NCBI RefSeq assembly: GCF_014284155.1 | Contig: NZ_JACOFZ010000003.1 | Coordinates: forward strand, 124,001 to 188,000 | Source: Affinundibacterium nitidum | GTDB taxonomy: Bacteria; Pseudomonadota; Gammaproteobacteria; Burkholderiales; Burkholderiaceae_D | Direction: 5' to 3' | Length of the DNA: 64,000 bases | In this document: piece by piece, positions 24,045 to 33,142 of the stretch | Layout of the letters: every line of letters begins with the position of its first letter | How positions within the stretch are numbered: position 1 is the stretch's first letter | Notes under the pieces: generated by a model | What the model was told of the DNA's origin: nothing | What the model saw: the letters and a program-made list of their open reading frames with translations, nothing else | Databases searched by the model: none | Position numbers and translations under genes: made by a program

Positions 24045-25970
24045 CTAAATGAATTGAATCTGACCTTCGGCGATCCCGATCAGGCTCAGTGCTGCAGTAA
24101 TGTCTGTAGGCGTAATCAGGCTCGCTAGCTGCATACCATTGGTGATAGATGCTGTTTCGGTCAGATAGTTGAGGCCCCACTCGACTGCAAATTTATTGGT
24201 CAACTCAGCTTTATTGTCGAGTAGATCAGCAACCCAGCCCCACGTGGCGTCTCCTTTGAAGTTGTGCGCTGTACCGAGAATCGTGTGCACCATGGACCCC
24301 TTACTTTCCTTACCGGAATTCAGTTGCTGAGTCCAGTATGCTAGGCCTTCTGCATCGGCGCCTTCTTTTCGTCCCAATGCGTTTTTATAAATAATATTCA
24401 CAAAATCAGCGCTAGACATGCTGTTTGAATAACCTGTGAGATCAGGATACAAAATAGCTGCCGCGTAAAAAGCATTACCGATCTGCTCCAAGCTCATGCC
24501 AGCTTTCATTTGTGTGATCCAATAATTCAAACCATCAGCCTCTGGAATGCGATTGAAATACGCTACATACAAATCTTCCAAGCTTTTCAATGAAGTCTTT
24601 GCAAGGCTCTTCGCATTTTGATGGATGTTGGGATTAATAGAAAAATCTTGGAACTGAATTGATTCAATTTGATGACTCGCCAAACTTAAACCGATGTTCT
24701 CACCCAAAATGAGCGTCCCGTTTGCCATCTGAGCAATACTAAAGTGGCTACTGTCCACTAATTTAGCGGCTAACTTCAAGGAATCAGAACCAATTCCGCC
24801 GTCTATATACATTTGACGAGCAAAACCAAGATCAGCAAGCGTGATGACGTTATCGCCAGTGCCCATTTGCAAAATCGCCCCTTTGTCGGTTGCTAAAACT
24901 GAGTAGGACGCGTCGGCAACCAACTTAATTGGCGAACTCACCAGCACATTTTCCTTTTGCTGTGAGGCACTCAAGTTCTTGCGAATTAGGCCCGTACTGT
25001 CAACGGTAGTCAAAGTGATCGTGCTCCCCGTAGACATGAGTCCAGCGGCATAAGCATCAAAAAAACTACCATCGGTCTTTACTGAAGTCTTGCCGGTTGC
25101 AGACCATGTGAAGCTAAACAAAGTGTTGTTGGGCGTCTGTGGTTGATAGATACCTGGAATTGTCGATGCAACCGACAAGTAGTCACCAATTGCTTGATAA
25201 TAGTGCAGGGCAAAGGCTTCTTTCTCAGGAGCGCTAAACGGCACGCCTAAAGTCAGCATTTTCGAGTTCTGAGTCGCTCGCCACACGCCATTGGCGCGAT
25301 AGTAACCACCTTGGTAAGTTCCAACCACACCCAACTCACCGTCGTTGTAGCCCATCCAATCACTCCAAGGAATACGGGAAAGTGAATCAGTGACATGGGC
25401 GCTATTCAGGAACGAAGTTGCGTCTAGAGGAAAACTTGGCGCTACCGCAGAATCGACGTATTCATCCTGCAAGTCTGCAAAACTGTGTCCGATCTCATGC
25501 AAAGCCAACTCTGAGGCTGCACTATTGCCAGCTGATGCCCATGCAATAGAACCACCTGCACCGCCATATAACGGCGTGTTGACCAATACGATAATCAATT
25601 CGTGTGCGTTGGCAGGTAGCGCCTTTTCGACTTCAATTTCGACCGAGCCGGAATCTCCATACAGCAATCTACCATCACTACCATGCTGAGAGGCATTGAA
25701 GTAGGTATTGACTGAGATGCCATTATTCGGTTGATCCGTACCCGACTGAGCGGAAGCGAAGAACAAAGCATTGGCATTGAAGAAGCCACTGTAGTTGGAA
25801 AATGGCGCATTCAACCTAGCATTGTCAGAGCCGAGGAAAGTACGTAAAAACGTATTAGCATCGCTCAAGAATTTCTCGCGTTCGGCTTGTGTATAGCCCT
25901 CGGCAACAATCGTAATGTCAACCCGATGGGCGCTGTCACCGGTGTTTAATAGGGAGGTTAAGTCTGGCAT
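24045..25970 (-). CDS. M64-family metallopeptidase fused to DUF4214 region
   Basis: The 641-residue protein begins directly with Met-Pro-Asp-Leu-Thr and has no signal peptide. Residues about 15-270 are an M64 (IgA-peptidase-like) domain with the zinc motif His-Glu-Ile-Gly-His-Ser-Phe near residues 158-164 and the downstream Leu-Gln-Asp-Glu-Tyr. Residues about 300-460 hold short Gly/Asp-containing beta repeats (Gly-Thr-Gly-Asp-Asn-Val-Ile-Thr-Leu, Gly-Gly-Ile-Gly-Ser-Asp-Ser-Leu-Lys-Leu). Residues about 470-600 look like DUF4214 (Leu-Tyr-Val-Ala-Tyr-Phe-Asn-Arg-Ile-Pro-Glu-Ala-Asp-Gly-Leu-Asn-Tyr-Trp). Such tails and the missing leader are typical of type I secreted proteins. A GTG two codons upstream is an alternative start. 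No secretion genes are adjacent. Confidence 0.85.
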   Translation of the reverse strand: MPDLTSLLNTGDSAHRVDITIVAEGYTQAEREKFLSDANTFLRTFLGSDNARLNAPFSNYSGFFNANALFFASAQSGTDQPNNGISVNTYFNASQHGSDGRLLYGDSGSVEIEVEKALPANAHELIIVLVNTPLYGGAGGSIAWASAGNSAASELALHEIGHSFADLQDEYVDSAVAPSFPLDATSFLNSAHVTDSLSRIPWSDWMGYNDGELGVVGTYQGGYYRANGVWRATQNSKMLTLGVPFSAPEKEAFALHYYQAIGDYLSVASTIPGIYQPQTPNNTLFSFTWSATGKTSVKTDGSFFDAYAAGLMSTGSTITLTTVDSTGLIRKNLSASQQKENVLVSSPIKLVADASYSVLATDKGAILQMGTGDNVITLADLGFARQMYIDGGIGSDSLKLAAKLVDSSHFSIAQMANGTLILGENIGLSLASHQIESIQFQDFSINPNIHQNAKSLAKTSLKSLEDLYVAYFNRIPEADGLNYWITQMKAGMSLEQIGNAFYAAAILYPDLTGYSNSMSSADFVNIIYKNALGRKEGADAEGLAYWTQQLNSGKESKGSMVHTILGTAHNFKGDATWGWVADLLDNKAELTNKFAVEWGLNYLTETASITNGMQLASLITPTDITAALSLIGIAEGQIQFI

Positions 25971-26166
25971 ATACACTCATTCAAAAAAGAGTTTTGTCGA
26001 CGACGAAGTTTAAAAGAATACTAGCCCAAAGCATCAGACTCCACAATCACTATGGGGGATCAAGCAAATACACAACGAATAGCCGAAGACGCTTGAGCGA
26101 GGATCACATTTCACCGATACTGATTGCGGATTTGCATGCCGCCCAATTTAACCTCACGGAGTTTCC

Positions 26167-27747
26167 ATGCGCTACGCCATTCGATTTCTGATGTTTTTTC
26201 TGCTGGCCCATACTTCGGCGGTATTCGCAGATGGAGCTAATAAGCCAGTCGCCCCAGCACCAGCACGAATGGAGGGACAGGGCCCCTATACGCAGCTAAT
26301 TCTGCGTGAGGTAACGGTCATTAATGGTACCGGCGCCCCCGCCTTTGGGCCTGCTGACATCGTAATTGAAGGCAACCGTATCACACAAGTCGTAACAGTC
26401 GGCTCGCCGGGCTCAACGGTGCGATACGCCAGGCCAAAATTGAAACAAGGCGGCACTGAACTACAGCTGGCTGGCCATTACGTCATGCCGGGGCTGATTG
26501 ATATGCACGGGCATATTGGCGGCGCAGAGCAAGGTACCCCTGCAGAGTATGTCTATAAATTATGGATGGGCCATGGCATCACCACCATTCGCGACCCAGC
26601 ATGCGGCAACGGCTTAGCTTTTTGTCTCGACGAAAAGAAAAGAAGTGCTGAAAATCGCATTACAGCACCACGGATTTTCGCCTATCCATTTTTTGGACAA
26701 GGCACAGAAGCCCCGTTCACTGAGCCTGAACAGGCCCGTGCTTGGGTGAGAATGATTAAGGCTAAAGGCGCAGATGGGCTGAAATGCTTCGGCTATCGAC
26801 CTGACATTCTGCAAGCGGCGTTAGAAGAAGCCAAAAAACTCGGTTTACGCTCAGCCTGTCACCATGCCCAAATCGATGTTGCACGTGTCAATGTTCTCAA
26901 CACAGCTCGTTGGGGTCTAACATCAATGGAACATTGGTATGGATTACCTGAAGCCTTGTTTGACGGACAGCGCGTGCAAAACTATCCGGCGGATTACAAC
27001 TACCAAAACGAACAACAACGCTTTGGTCAAGCAGGACGCTTATGGGCACAGGCGGCCAAACCGGGCTCAGAAAAATGGAACGCAGTCATGGACGAACTAC
27101 TTAAACTTGATTTCACCATCGACCCAACTTTCACGATTTATCAAGCTGCGCGGGATGTCATGCGAGCCCGCCGCGCTGATTGGCACGACGAGTACACCTT
27201 ACCTTCACTGGCTCAGTTTTTTAGTCCAAATCGAGACTCTCATGGTTCTTTTTTCTTCGATTGGGGCACCGAAGAAGAAGTGGCTTGGAAGGAAAACTAC
27301 CGACTTTGGATGCGGTTTGTTAACGAATACAAAAATCGAGGCGGCCGAGTCACGGTCGGATCGGATTCTGGCTATATTTATAAACTCTACGGCTTTGGCA
27401 CAATTGAAGAGCTCGAGTTATTGAGAGAAGCGGGCTTTCATCCACTCGAAGTCATGCGCGCGGCGACGCTCTCCGGCGCAGAAGCTTTAGGCGCCAGCCA
27501 AAGCATAGGCAGCATCGAACCAGGGAAATTAGCCGACTTGGCGATTCTTGATGAAAATCCATTGGCAAACTTTAAGGTTCTCTACGGAACTGGGCATATG
27601 CGTTTGAGCCCACAGGGCGATGTAAAACAAGTCGGCGGCGTCAAATACACCGTAAAAGACGGCATCGTCTATGATGCAAAAAAATTACTAAGCGATGTGA
27701 GAGGTATGGTTCTACAAGCAAAATCCCAAGCATCGGAAAAACATTAA
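26167..27747 (+). CDS. Exported amidohydrolase-family enzyme
   Basis: The 526-residue protein has a signal peptide (cleavage around Val-Phe-Ala-Asp, residue 21). An amidohydrolase barrel follows: Asp-Met-His-Gly-His with His114 and His116, Lys206 in Gly-Leu-Lys-Cys-Phe as the likely carbamylated bridge, His232/233, His256 and a late Asp in Gly-Ser-Asp-Ser-Gly. This is a dinuclear metal site of the imidazolonepropionase/prolidase-like amidohydrolases. It probably hydrolyses an amide, peptide or cyclic amide in the periplasm or outside. The C-terminal Lys-Leu-Ala-Asp-Leu-Ala-Ile-Leu strand is typical. The M64 peptidase gene is divergent from it. Confidence 0.88.
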   Translation: MRYAIRFLMFFLLAHTSAVFADGANKPVAPAPARMEGQGPYTQLILREVTVINGTGAPAFGPADIVIEGNRITQVVTVGSPGSTVRYARPKLKQGGTELQLAGHYVMPGLIDMHGHIGGAEQGTPAEYVYKLWMGHGITTIRDPACGNGLAFCLDEKKRSAENRITAPRIFAYPFFGQGTEAPFTEPEQARAWVRMIKAKGADGLKCFGYRPDILQAALEEAKKLGLRSACHHAQIDVARVNVLNTARWGLTSMEHWYGLPEALFDGQRVQNYPADYNYQNEQQRFGQAGRLWAQAAKPGSEKWNAVMDELLKLDFTIDPTFTIYQAARDVMRARRADWHDEYTLPSLAQFFSPNRDSHGSFFFDWGTEEEVAWKENYRLWMRFVNEYKNRGGRVTVGSDSGYIYKLYGFGTIEELELLREAGFHPLEVMRAATLSGAEALGASQSIGSIEPGKLADLAILDENPLANFKVLYGTGHMRLSPQGDVKQVGGVKYTVKDGIVYDAKKLLSDVRGMVLQAKSQASEKH

Positions 27748-27905
27748 GTTCGCTCTATTTTTTTACCTACTCCATGAATGACATTATCCCTTGTCCGATC
27801 TTATACGGACGATGTGGTAAGCGCAGCAACGATGAGGGGTAAAGAACCTTTGCAAAGTTCAGCCCCTATGCTATTGTCAGTTTCACTCTAAGAGCGCACG
27901 AAACT

Positions 27906-29198
27906 ATGGCAGACGACTCACAACTGATTGCAATTGATCAAGTTAAGCTTGGGATGTTCATCAAGCTTGACCTCAGTTGGTTTGAACATTCGTTCTCTAT
28001 GAATTCGTTCAAGATCACTAATCAACAGCAGATCAACGAACTACAAGCGCTTAAACTTAAACATATTCGCTACATCCCTTCCAAGTCTGACCTGACCCAA
28101 ATCAATGCGCCCTCAAAACCGGTATCAAACACGACAGAGATCAAAGGGCAAGTTTTTGATAGCATTATTGAGGCGAAGAAAGCGCGTTTCGAGAAGTTAG
28201 CAAAGCAAAGAGAGGAGCTCGCGCGATGTGAGGAAAAATTCGTCCACGCCGCAAGCGTAGTTCGCAGCATAGGCAAAACCATCTTCTCACAACCAGAAGC
28301 AACCATCAAAGAAGCAGGGAAGCTGGTCGATAGCATCGCCGAAATTTTTCTCGATTCGAACGACACGGTTATGCACTTGATTCAACAAACAAGTGCCAAC
28401 GAAGAGTTGTATTTCCATGGCTTGAATGTGTCGGTGTTGGCAATGATGCTGGCTAGCGAAATGAAATGTACTGAAGCGCAAATCAAATCCGTCGGGATGG
28501 CTGCCTTGTTCCACGATTTAGGCAAGGTCAATATTCCCGATAAAATTCTGCACAAGACTGAAGCGCTCACAAAACCTGAACAAAATTTTTTCGAATTACA
28601 TCCTGATTATGGGGTCGAAGTCGGAAAAAAAGCCGGGCTTCCCCCTATCGTTTTAGAAGTCATCGCCAGCCACCACGAGTATCTCGATGGCAGTGGATAT
28701 CCAAAAAAATTAAAAGCAGATGCGATTCGGATGCCAACCCGTATCGTAACGATTGCCAATGTTTACGATAATCTTTGCAATCACATCGATCCGGCACAAT
28801 CACTGACGCCACACGAAGCACTTTCTACGATGTATGCCCATCGCCGCGCTCAGTTCGACCCGACGGTCATGGCGACCATGGTCAAAAGCCTAGGCGTTTA
28901 TCCGCCAGGAACGATTGTCCGACTATCCAACGAAGCCATCGGCCTGGTTATGAATGTCAATGTCGGAAAACCGCTACGCCCGCGGGTTTTGGTCTATGAC
29001 GCGGAAATCCCTAAAGAGGACGCCATCATTCTCGACCTCGCCGACGAGTCTAGTGATATCTCGATTACCGGCAGTATTCGACCCGGCTTGTTACCCAAAG
29101 CGATATTTGATTATCTCAATCCGCGCAAGCGAGTGAATTACTACTTCGACTCAAAATCGAAGACCGCCGCGAACGGTAACGCTAAGCCTAATGGGTAG
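27906..29198 (+). CDS. HD-GYP cyclic-di-GMP phosphodiesterase with DUF3391 N-terminus
   Basis: The 430-residue protein has an N-terminal DUF3391-like region (about 1-125) containing the Leu-Gly-Met-Phe-Ile start and a charged coiled-coil stretch (85-110). A full HD-GYP domain follows. The His-Asp pair is at 203-204, and the signature His-His-Glu-x-Leu-Asp-Gly-Ser-Gly-Tyr-Pro is at 256-266, so hydrolysis of c-di-GMP is expected. The last eight bases overlap the first possible start of the histidine kinase gene, indicating a two-gene operon. It has no membrane segment or signal peptide and is cytosolic. I see no c-di-GMP riboswitch upstream. Confidence 0.93.
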   Translation: MADDSQLIAIDQVKLGMFIKLDLSWFEHSFSMNSFKITNQQQINELQALKLKHIRYIPSKSDLTQINAPSKPVSNTTEIKGQVFDSIIEAKKARFEKLAKQREELARCEEKFVHAASVVRSIGKTIFSQPEATIKEAGKLVDSIAEIFLDSNDTVMHLIQQTSANEELYFHGLNVSVLAMMLASEMKCTEAQIKSVGMAALFHDLGKVNIPDKILHKTEALTKPEQNFFELHPDYGVEVGKKAGLPPIVLEVIASHHEYLDGSGYPKKLKADAIRMPTRIVTIANVYDNLCNHIDPAQSLTPHEALSTMYAHRRAQFDPTVMATMVKSLGVYPPGTIVRLSNEAIGLVMNVNVGKPLRPRVLVYDAEIPKEDAIILDLADESSDISITGSIRPGLLPKAIFDYLNPRKRVNYYFDSKSKTAANGNAKPNG

Positions 29199-31110
29199 AG
29201 ATGACATGAGCATGCAGCCATCAATCCCGTTACAACTGAAGCTACTGCATCACATCATGCAGCAAGCTAACGAGGCCATGATTGTGGTTTCAGCTCCCGA
29301 GCTTGAGATACTTGAAATCAACCAACGCGCGTGCGAGATGATCGGTGGACTTCGCGACGAAATCATAGGACAAGCTTTATTCACAGTCGAATGCTCGCTC
29401 AATGATGTTTTCTTTTGGGAGGAACTTAAAGTCGCTCCTATCTTAATGCAAGCGCGAGTTGCGGAAAGCGAATGGCTAAGTCGAGATGGTCGGGCAATAC
29501 CGGTCGAGAAACGTGTAAGTAGTTTCACCGAAGGCGACCAAACTGTATGGATCATCCAAGCCGAAGATCTAACGAGTCGGCGTCGGATGATTCAAGACCA
29601 AGTGACTTTAGCGTCGCAATTACAAAGTTCCTTAGAAGCTACCGCAGAAGGAATTATGTCGATTAATTTGGATGGCTATGTGGTCAACCTCAATCGCCGA
29701 TTCGCTGGGATGTGGCAATTGAGTGATGAACTCATTGTAGAAAGAAACGCCGACCAAATGCTGCAGTACCTGGTTACTCAATTACGCAACCCTAAACATT
29801 TTGAAACGGTCATACAAAAACTTCATAACGAGCCAGAGTCTGAAAGTGAGAACACTCTACAACTAACGGATGGCAGGCATTTTATTTGCGTTTCAAAACC
29901 GGAATACCTGCGGGATCGATTAGTCGGTAGGGTTTTTAGCGTTCGCGATATCACCGCAATGAAAAAAGTTGAGAGTGATTTAGTCGATGCACTGAATATG
30001 GCGGAACAGGCAGTGCATGACAAATCGCGCATGTTGGATGCGCTCAAAATTAGCGAATCACGATTACGACGCTTGATCAACTCCAGCTTGATCGGCATCT
30101 TTCAAGGTGATATGCAAGGCCATCTCACGGTGGCCAATGAAATTCTTTTGGACTTATTGGGCGTCAACCGCGAAGATATTATTGGCAATCAAGTCGAGTG
30201 GCTCACCCTGACCTCACCGGCTTATCATGCAGCACATGAAGCTGCACTTAAGGAACTTGAAAAATTCGGACAAGCTGCGCCGTTCGAAGCAGAATTGACA
30301 CGCAAAGATGGTAGTAAAGTACCCGTCATGGTTAGCTTGGCACGACTAGAAGGTTCACGGTTTGAATGGGTCGGTTTCGTACTTGACCTTACCGAACAGC
30401 GCAAAGCTGATCGCGCCAAGTCTGAGTTCATTTCAGTCGTGAGCCATGAACTTCGCACACCGCTGACTTCGATCCGTGGCGCACTTGGTTTGTTAGAAAG
30501 TGGTGCAGCAGGTGAACTAGCTCCAAAAATTAAGCACCTGATTGAAATTGCCCATCGCAACAGCCAACGTCTAGGCACCTTAGTCAACGATCTACTCGAC
30601 ATGGAAAAACTCGTGTCGGGCAAGATGGAATTTAATGACGAAGAATTTGATTTGTACGCCCTAGCAGAACAGTCGATTGAAGCCAATAGCAGTTATGCTG
30701 CGGCGCTCAATGTCCACTATAGGCTGGCGCCATTACAAGGCAATCCTATGGCGCGCGGAGACAGCGAACGCGTGATGCAAGTGTTTGCGAATCTCTTATC
30801 GAACGCTGCCAAATTTTCTCCGAAAGGGGAATTCGTCGAAGTTATTGTGCGTACCAGTCAAGACATGCTGAAGGTTGAAGTTGTCGACAAAGGTCCAGGC
30901 ATTCCACTTGAATTTCGGGACCGAATTTTCACCAAATTTGCACAGGCCGATGGTTCAAATACACGCAAACAGGGCGGTACAGGTTTAGGCCTCAACATTA
31001 CCAAGTCTTTTATTGAAAAGATGGGCGGCGCCGTAGGTTTTGAGAGCGAAATTAATAAAGGAAGTGTTTTCTGGTTTTCACTCCCTTCGGCCAACCTGCC
31101 AAGCGAGTAG
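29191..31110 (+). CDS. Three-PAS sensor histidine kinase
   Basis: The 639-residue protein has three PAS-type modules (about 18-130, 140-255 and 290-405), a dimerisation/phospho-acceptor helix and a kinase domain. The H-box Ser-His-Glu-Leu-Arg-Thr-Pro has His419. The N-box (Phe-Ala-Asn-Leu-Leu-Ser-Asn-Ala-Ala-Lys-Phe), a Gly-Pro-Gly-Ile-Pro motif and Gly-Thr-Gly-Leu-Gly-Leu-Asn are intact. No membrane helix is present, so it is a soluble sensor of intracellular redox, ligand or light-type signals. A second in-frame ATG (29206), preceded by GGGTAGAG, may be the true start and would remove the overlap with the HD-GYP gene. No response regulator gene lies alongside. Confidence 0.92.
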   Translation: MGRDDMSMQPSIPLQLKLLHHIMQQANEAMIVVSAPELEILEINQRACEMIGGLRDEIIGQALFTVECSLNDVFFWEELKVAPILMQARVAESEWLSRDGRAIPVEKRVSSFTEGDQTVWIIQAEDLTSRRRMIQDQVTLASQLQSSLEATAEGIMSINLDGYVVNLNRRFAGMWQLSDELIVERNADQMLQYLVTQLRNPKHFETVIQKLHNEPESESENTLQLTDGRHFICVSKPEYLRDRLVGRVFSVRDITAMKKVESDLVDALNMAEQAVHDKSRMLDALKISESRLRRLINSSLIGIFQGDMQGHLTVANEILLDLLGVNREDIIGNQVEWLTLTSPAYHAAHEAALKELEKFGQAAPFEAELTRKDGSKVPVMVSLARLEGSRFEWVGFVLDLTEQRKADRAKSEFISVVSHELRTPLTSIRGALGLLESGAAGELAPKIKHLIEIAHRNSQRLGTLVNDLLDMEKLVSGKMEFNDEEFDLYALAEQSIEANSSYAAALNVHYRLAPLQGNPMARGDSERVMQVFANLLSNAAKFSPKGEFVEVIVRTSQDMLKVEVVDKGPGIPLEFRDRIFTKFAQADGSNTRKQGGTGLGLNITKSFIEKMGGAVGFESEINKGSVFWFSLPSANLPSE

Positions 31111-31168
31111 CGATGCATGTCGCAATTCGGCCCTGCAAAATATTTGCAGACAAAGGTAAAACTCTTCT

Positions 31169-31876
31169 TTACTTTACTGCCGATTCCAACCAAGTTTTTT
31201 CTTTCTCTTCTACCGGCACACGTTGCTTACCCCCGACTTGAGACGGGTGTTCAATTGGCATCGACATTGGTTTACCTAGATCCATCGTCCAATAGTACTT
31301 ATAAAACGAAGATTTCTTATAGACGCAGGCGACGCCGATGTCAGGCATGTCAGGTGCCATCATCGTTGCACAATGATGTGGGCTTTGCTGCCATGCTACA
31401 ACGACGCTCTCAACCGAATTCTGTCCTGCCGCAATATTTTCCCCAGCCTTGAGAAACGCATAGCCAACTTGATCTAATCGATTCCACAATTCCCTCGAAT
31501 CTAAACTCGTATGAGAAACCAAGTTGCTTCTCGCCATATCAACTGAATGGCGATAGGACGCATTCAACAGTCGCAGATTCCATTTTACTGGTGGCGCGGC
31601 ATCATATCGTTTCGTACCACACATTCTAGGCTCGGATCTAAAAGCATTCACGCGCCGCAATAATTCCATTTCTATACCCTGCGCTCCATTGAGCCCGCAA
31701 TTAGGGTCACTCAAACCTGGCTCGGTGGGCAGCAGTCTAACGTCTATTTCTGATTCAGGTACAGTAACCGCAGCTCGTTTCTCACCCGTACGTGCATTCT
31801 CAGGGCCATGACAAGAGACCAGGCTCAAAGCGATGAGTGTCGGTATGATAGGGCGAATAAGACGTTTGTAGGACAT
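31169..31876 (-). CDS. CAP-domain (SCP/YkwD-like) lipoprotein
   Basis: The 235-residue protein has a signal sequence with lipobox Leu-Val-Ser-Cys (Cys22). After a polar linker comes a CAP domain: Val-Asn-Ala-Phe-Arg-Ser, Leu-Asn-Ala-Ser-Tyr-Arg-His-Ser-Val-Asp-Met-Ala, Val-Ser-His-Thr-Ser-Leu, Gly-Glu-Asn-Ile-Ala-Ala-Gly and Trp-Gln-Gln-Ser-Pro-His-His-Cys. The His and Glu of the CAP cavity are present. The biochemical role of bacterial CAP proteins is mostly unknown; envelope or spore-coat roles and protease-like activity have been proposed. It converges on the histidine kinase gene and heads leftward from two other envelope genes. Confidence 0.88.
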   Translation of the reverse strand: MSYKRLIRPIIPTLIALSLVSCHGPENARTGEKRAAVTVPESEIDVRLLPTEPGLSDPNCGLNGAQGIEMELLRRVNAFRSEPRMCGTKRYDAAPPVKWNLRLLNASYRHSVDMARSNLVSHTSLDSRELWNRLDQVGYAFLKAGENIAAGQNSVESVVVAWQQSPHHCATMMAPDMPDIGVACVYKKSSFYKYYWTMDLGKPMSMPIEHPSQVGGKQRVPVEEKEKTWLESAVK

Positions 31877-31917
31877 CGAAAGACAAGATCAGTTAGAAGG
31901 AACCGAACACATGAGGC

Positions 31918-32391
31918 TTACTTTCTGCTGTTTGAGAATTTGGTTAAACTGGACTGTGCTTGGTGCTGAATTTTGCCCTGCACAAAGCTGCTCCACCCTA
32001 ACAGCAAACCTTTGATACCCAGAGCCTGTCGTGCCCACTTCCACAAATCAAAATGGTCTTTGTGCTTCACAATTTTGCCATCTTTGAACTCGAAGCTCGC
32101 ATGAATGTCATTGACGATTGTACGGCCGGTTTGTGAAAATACATAGGTTGCAACCCAATGCGCACGGCCACGTTGATCATCGGCGTCAATGCCATCGAAT
32201 TTCAAACTAAAATCTTGCGCTCTGCTACATAGCATGCGCCACATATCACCAGCTTGACTGCCACTTAAATGCGTAAATACGGGGTCAGAAAATTCAATAT
32301 TTTCAGCATAACAAGCACTCATACTCTCGGCGTCTAGGGCTTGAAACGATGTATAAAACTGCTCGATGAGCTTTGCATTAGGATGTTGCAT
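31918..32391 (-). CDS. SnoaL/NTF2-like protein
   Basis: From the chosen ATG the product is 157 residues with the NTF2-like cone fold pattern. An N-terminal helix contains Phe-Tyr-Thr-Ser-Phe-Gln-Ala-Leu-Asp-Ala-Glu-Ser-Met. Next comes Cys-Tyr-Ala-Glu-Asn-Ile-Glu-Phe-Ser-Asp-Pro-Val-Phe, then strands ending Gly-Lys-Ile-Val-Lys-His-Lys-Asp-His-Phe-Asp. Members are isomerases, hydratases or ligand binders; the function here is open. A TTG five codons upstream directly abuts the stop of the preceding lipoprotein gene, but the ATG matches the usual family beginning. The short spacing implies co-transcription with that gene. Confidence 0.85.
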   Translation of the reverse strand: MQHPNAKLIEQFYTSFQALDAESMSACYAENIEFSDPVFTHLSGSQAGDMWRMLCSRAQDFSLKFDGIDADDQRGRAHWVATYVFSQTGRTIVNDIHASFEFKDGKIVKHKDHFDLWKWARQALGIKGLLLGWSSFVQGKIQHQAQSSLTKFSNSRK

Positions 32392-32406
32392 CTGGGGTTC
32401 TCTCAA

Positions 32407-32754
32407 TTAATGAGCGCTGGCCGAAGCACTTGCAGAAGCATCAGCAGAAGCTTCTGCCGAGCCGGCAGCGGGCTGTGACGGCGCGATCTGTGGCTTTACT
32501 TCTTCAATCTTATTTTCACGCATGTAGTCGTTCATTTCTTTCCAACCAGCATAAACGGCAGCGCGTCCCGCATCAGGATTTAGTGCATAGCAATCTTCAA
32601 TTCCACGCCCTGCATGACGACAAGCACTACCCGTCGCTTTCGCTTCGGCTTCTTTGATCGCTGCGTCGCGAGCTGGATCTGGTATGCCCAACCGATCGCA
32701 CCCCAACAAAGTGAAGCTGCTCAGCACTAATAAGAATATAGATGAAAGTCGCAT
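32407..32754 (-). CDS. Small lipoprotein with Ala/Ser-rich tail
   Basis: The 115-residue product has a typical lipoprotein signal with lipobox Leu-Leu-Gly-Cys (Cys19). A core of about 65 residues has two cysteines (in Ser-Ala-Cys-Arg-His-Ala-Gly-Arg and Glu-Asp-Cys-Tyr) that could form a disulfide. The low-complexity C-terminus alternates Ala and Ser after Pro-Ala-Ala-Gly. The tail may be a surface or cell-wall-spanning linker. No family recognised. It is the upstream partner of the NTF2-like gene on the minus strand. Confidence 0.78.
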   Translation of the reverse strand: MRLSSIFLLVLSSFTLLGCDRLGIPDPARDAAIKEAEAKATGSACRHAGRGIEDCYALNPDAGRAAVYAGWKEMNDYMRENKIEEVKPQIAPSQPAAGSAEASADASASASASAH

Positions 32755-33142
32755 GACATACCGCCTAGTTTGAGAGTCAAGATCATAATCGCAATGCTAT
32801 TAACACTTGCGATCACGGATTATTCCACTCATAGTTTAGAACAGATCTTTTTTTTCAAAACGAAGAAAAGACCACAATCCGACACTAGCTTCGTTTATAC
32901 AACAAAAAATAGTTTATGTCACTTTTGATAAGAACAAGTCAACCTAAATTGGCCTTCGACGTTAAATTTGAATCTCGCGCGGCGACCAGCTTGTTGGAAG
33001 AAGGATATAATCCGCGACCAAAACCGCCAGGCCGCGATAAATGCACCTATCGCGGACGGCTTAACAGCTTAGCGTTCTTGATTTATTTACACCAAATTCT
33101 CATTTCATTTTCTCCACTTTCGTCTTCAAAGGATTCCTGAAC
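32755..33142. other. Divergent intergenic region with inverted repeat
   Basis: This region sits between the lipoprotein and the DUF481-like gene and should hold both promoters. A good -10 hexamer TATAAT lies at 33006-33011. Downstream of it is the palindrome CCGCGATA-N8-TATCGCGG (33032-33055), plus an extra CCGCGA copy at 33012. A short frame across this area is not convincing as a gene. Confidence 0.5.

Noticed and set aside
27748-27905. Possible c-di-GMP riboswitch before the HD-GYP gene
   Set aside because: The only structure is a small GTCCG/CGGAC hairpin; the conserved GEMM core is not there.
32916-33140. 74-codon frame before the DUF481-like gene
   Set aside because: It covers the -10 element and the palindrome and has no similarity or start signal.
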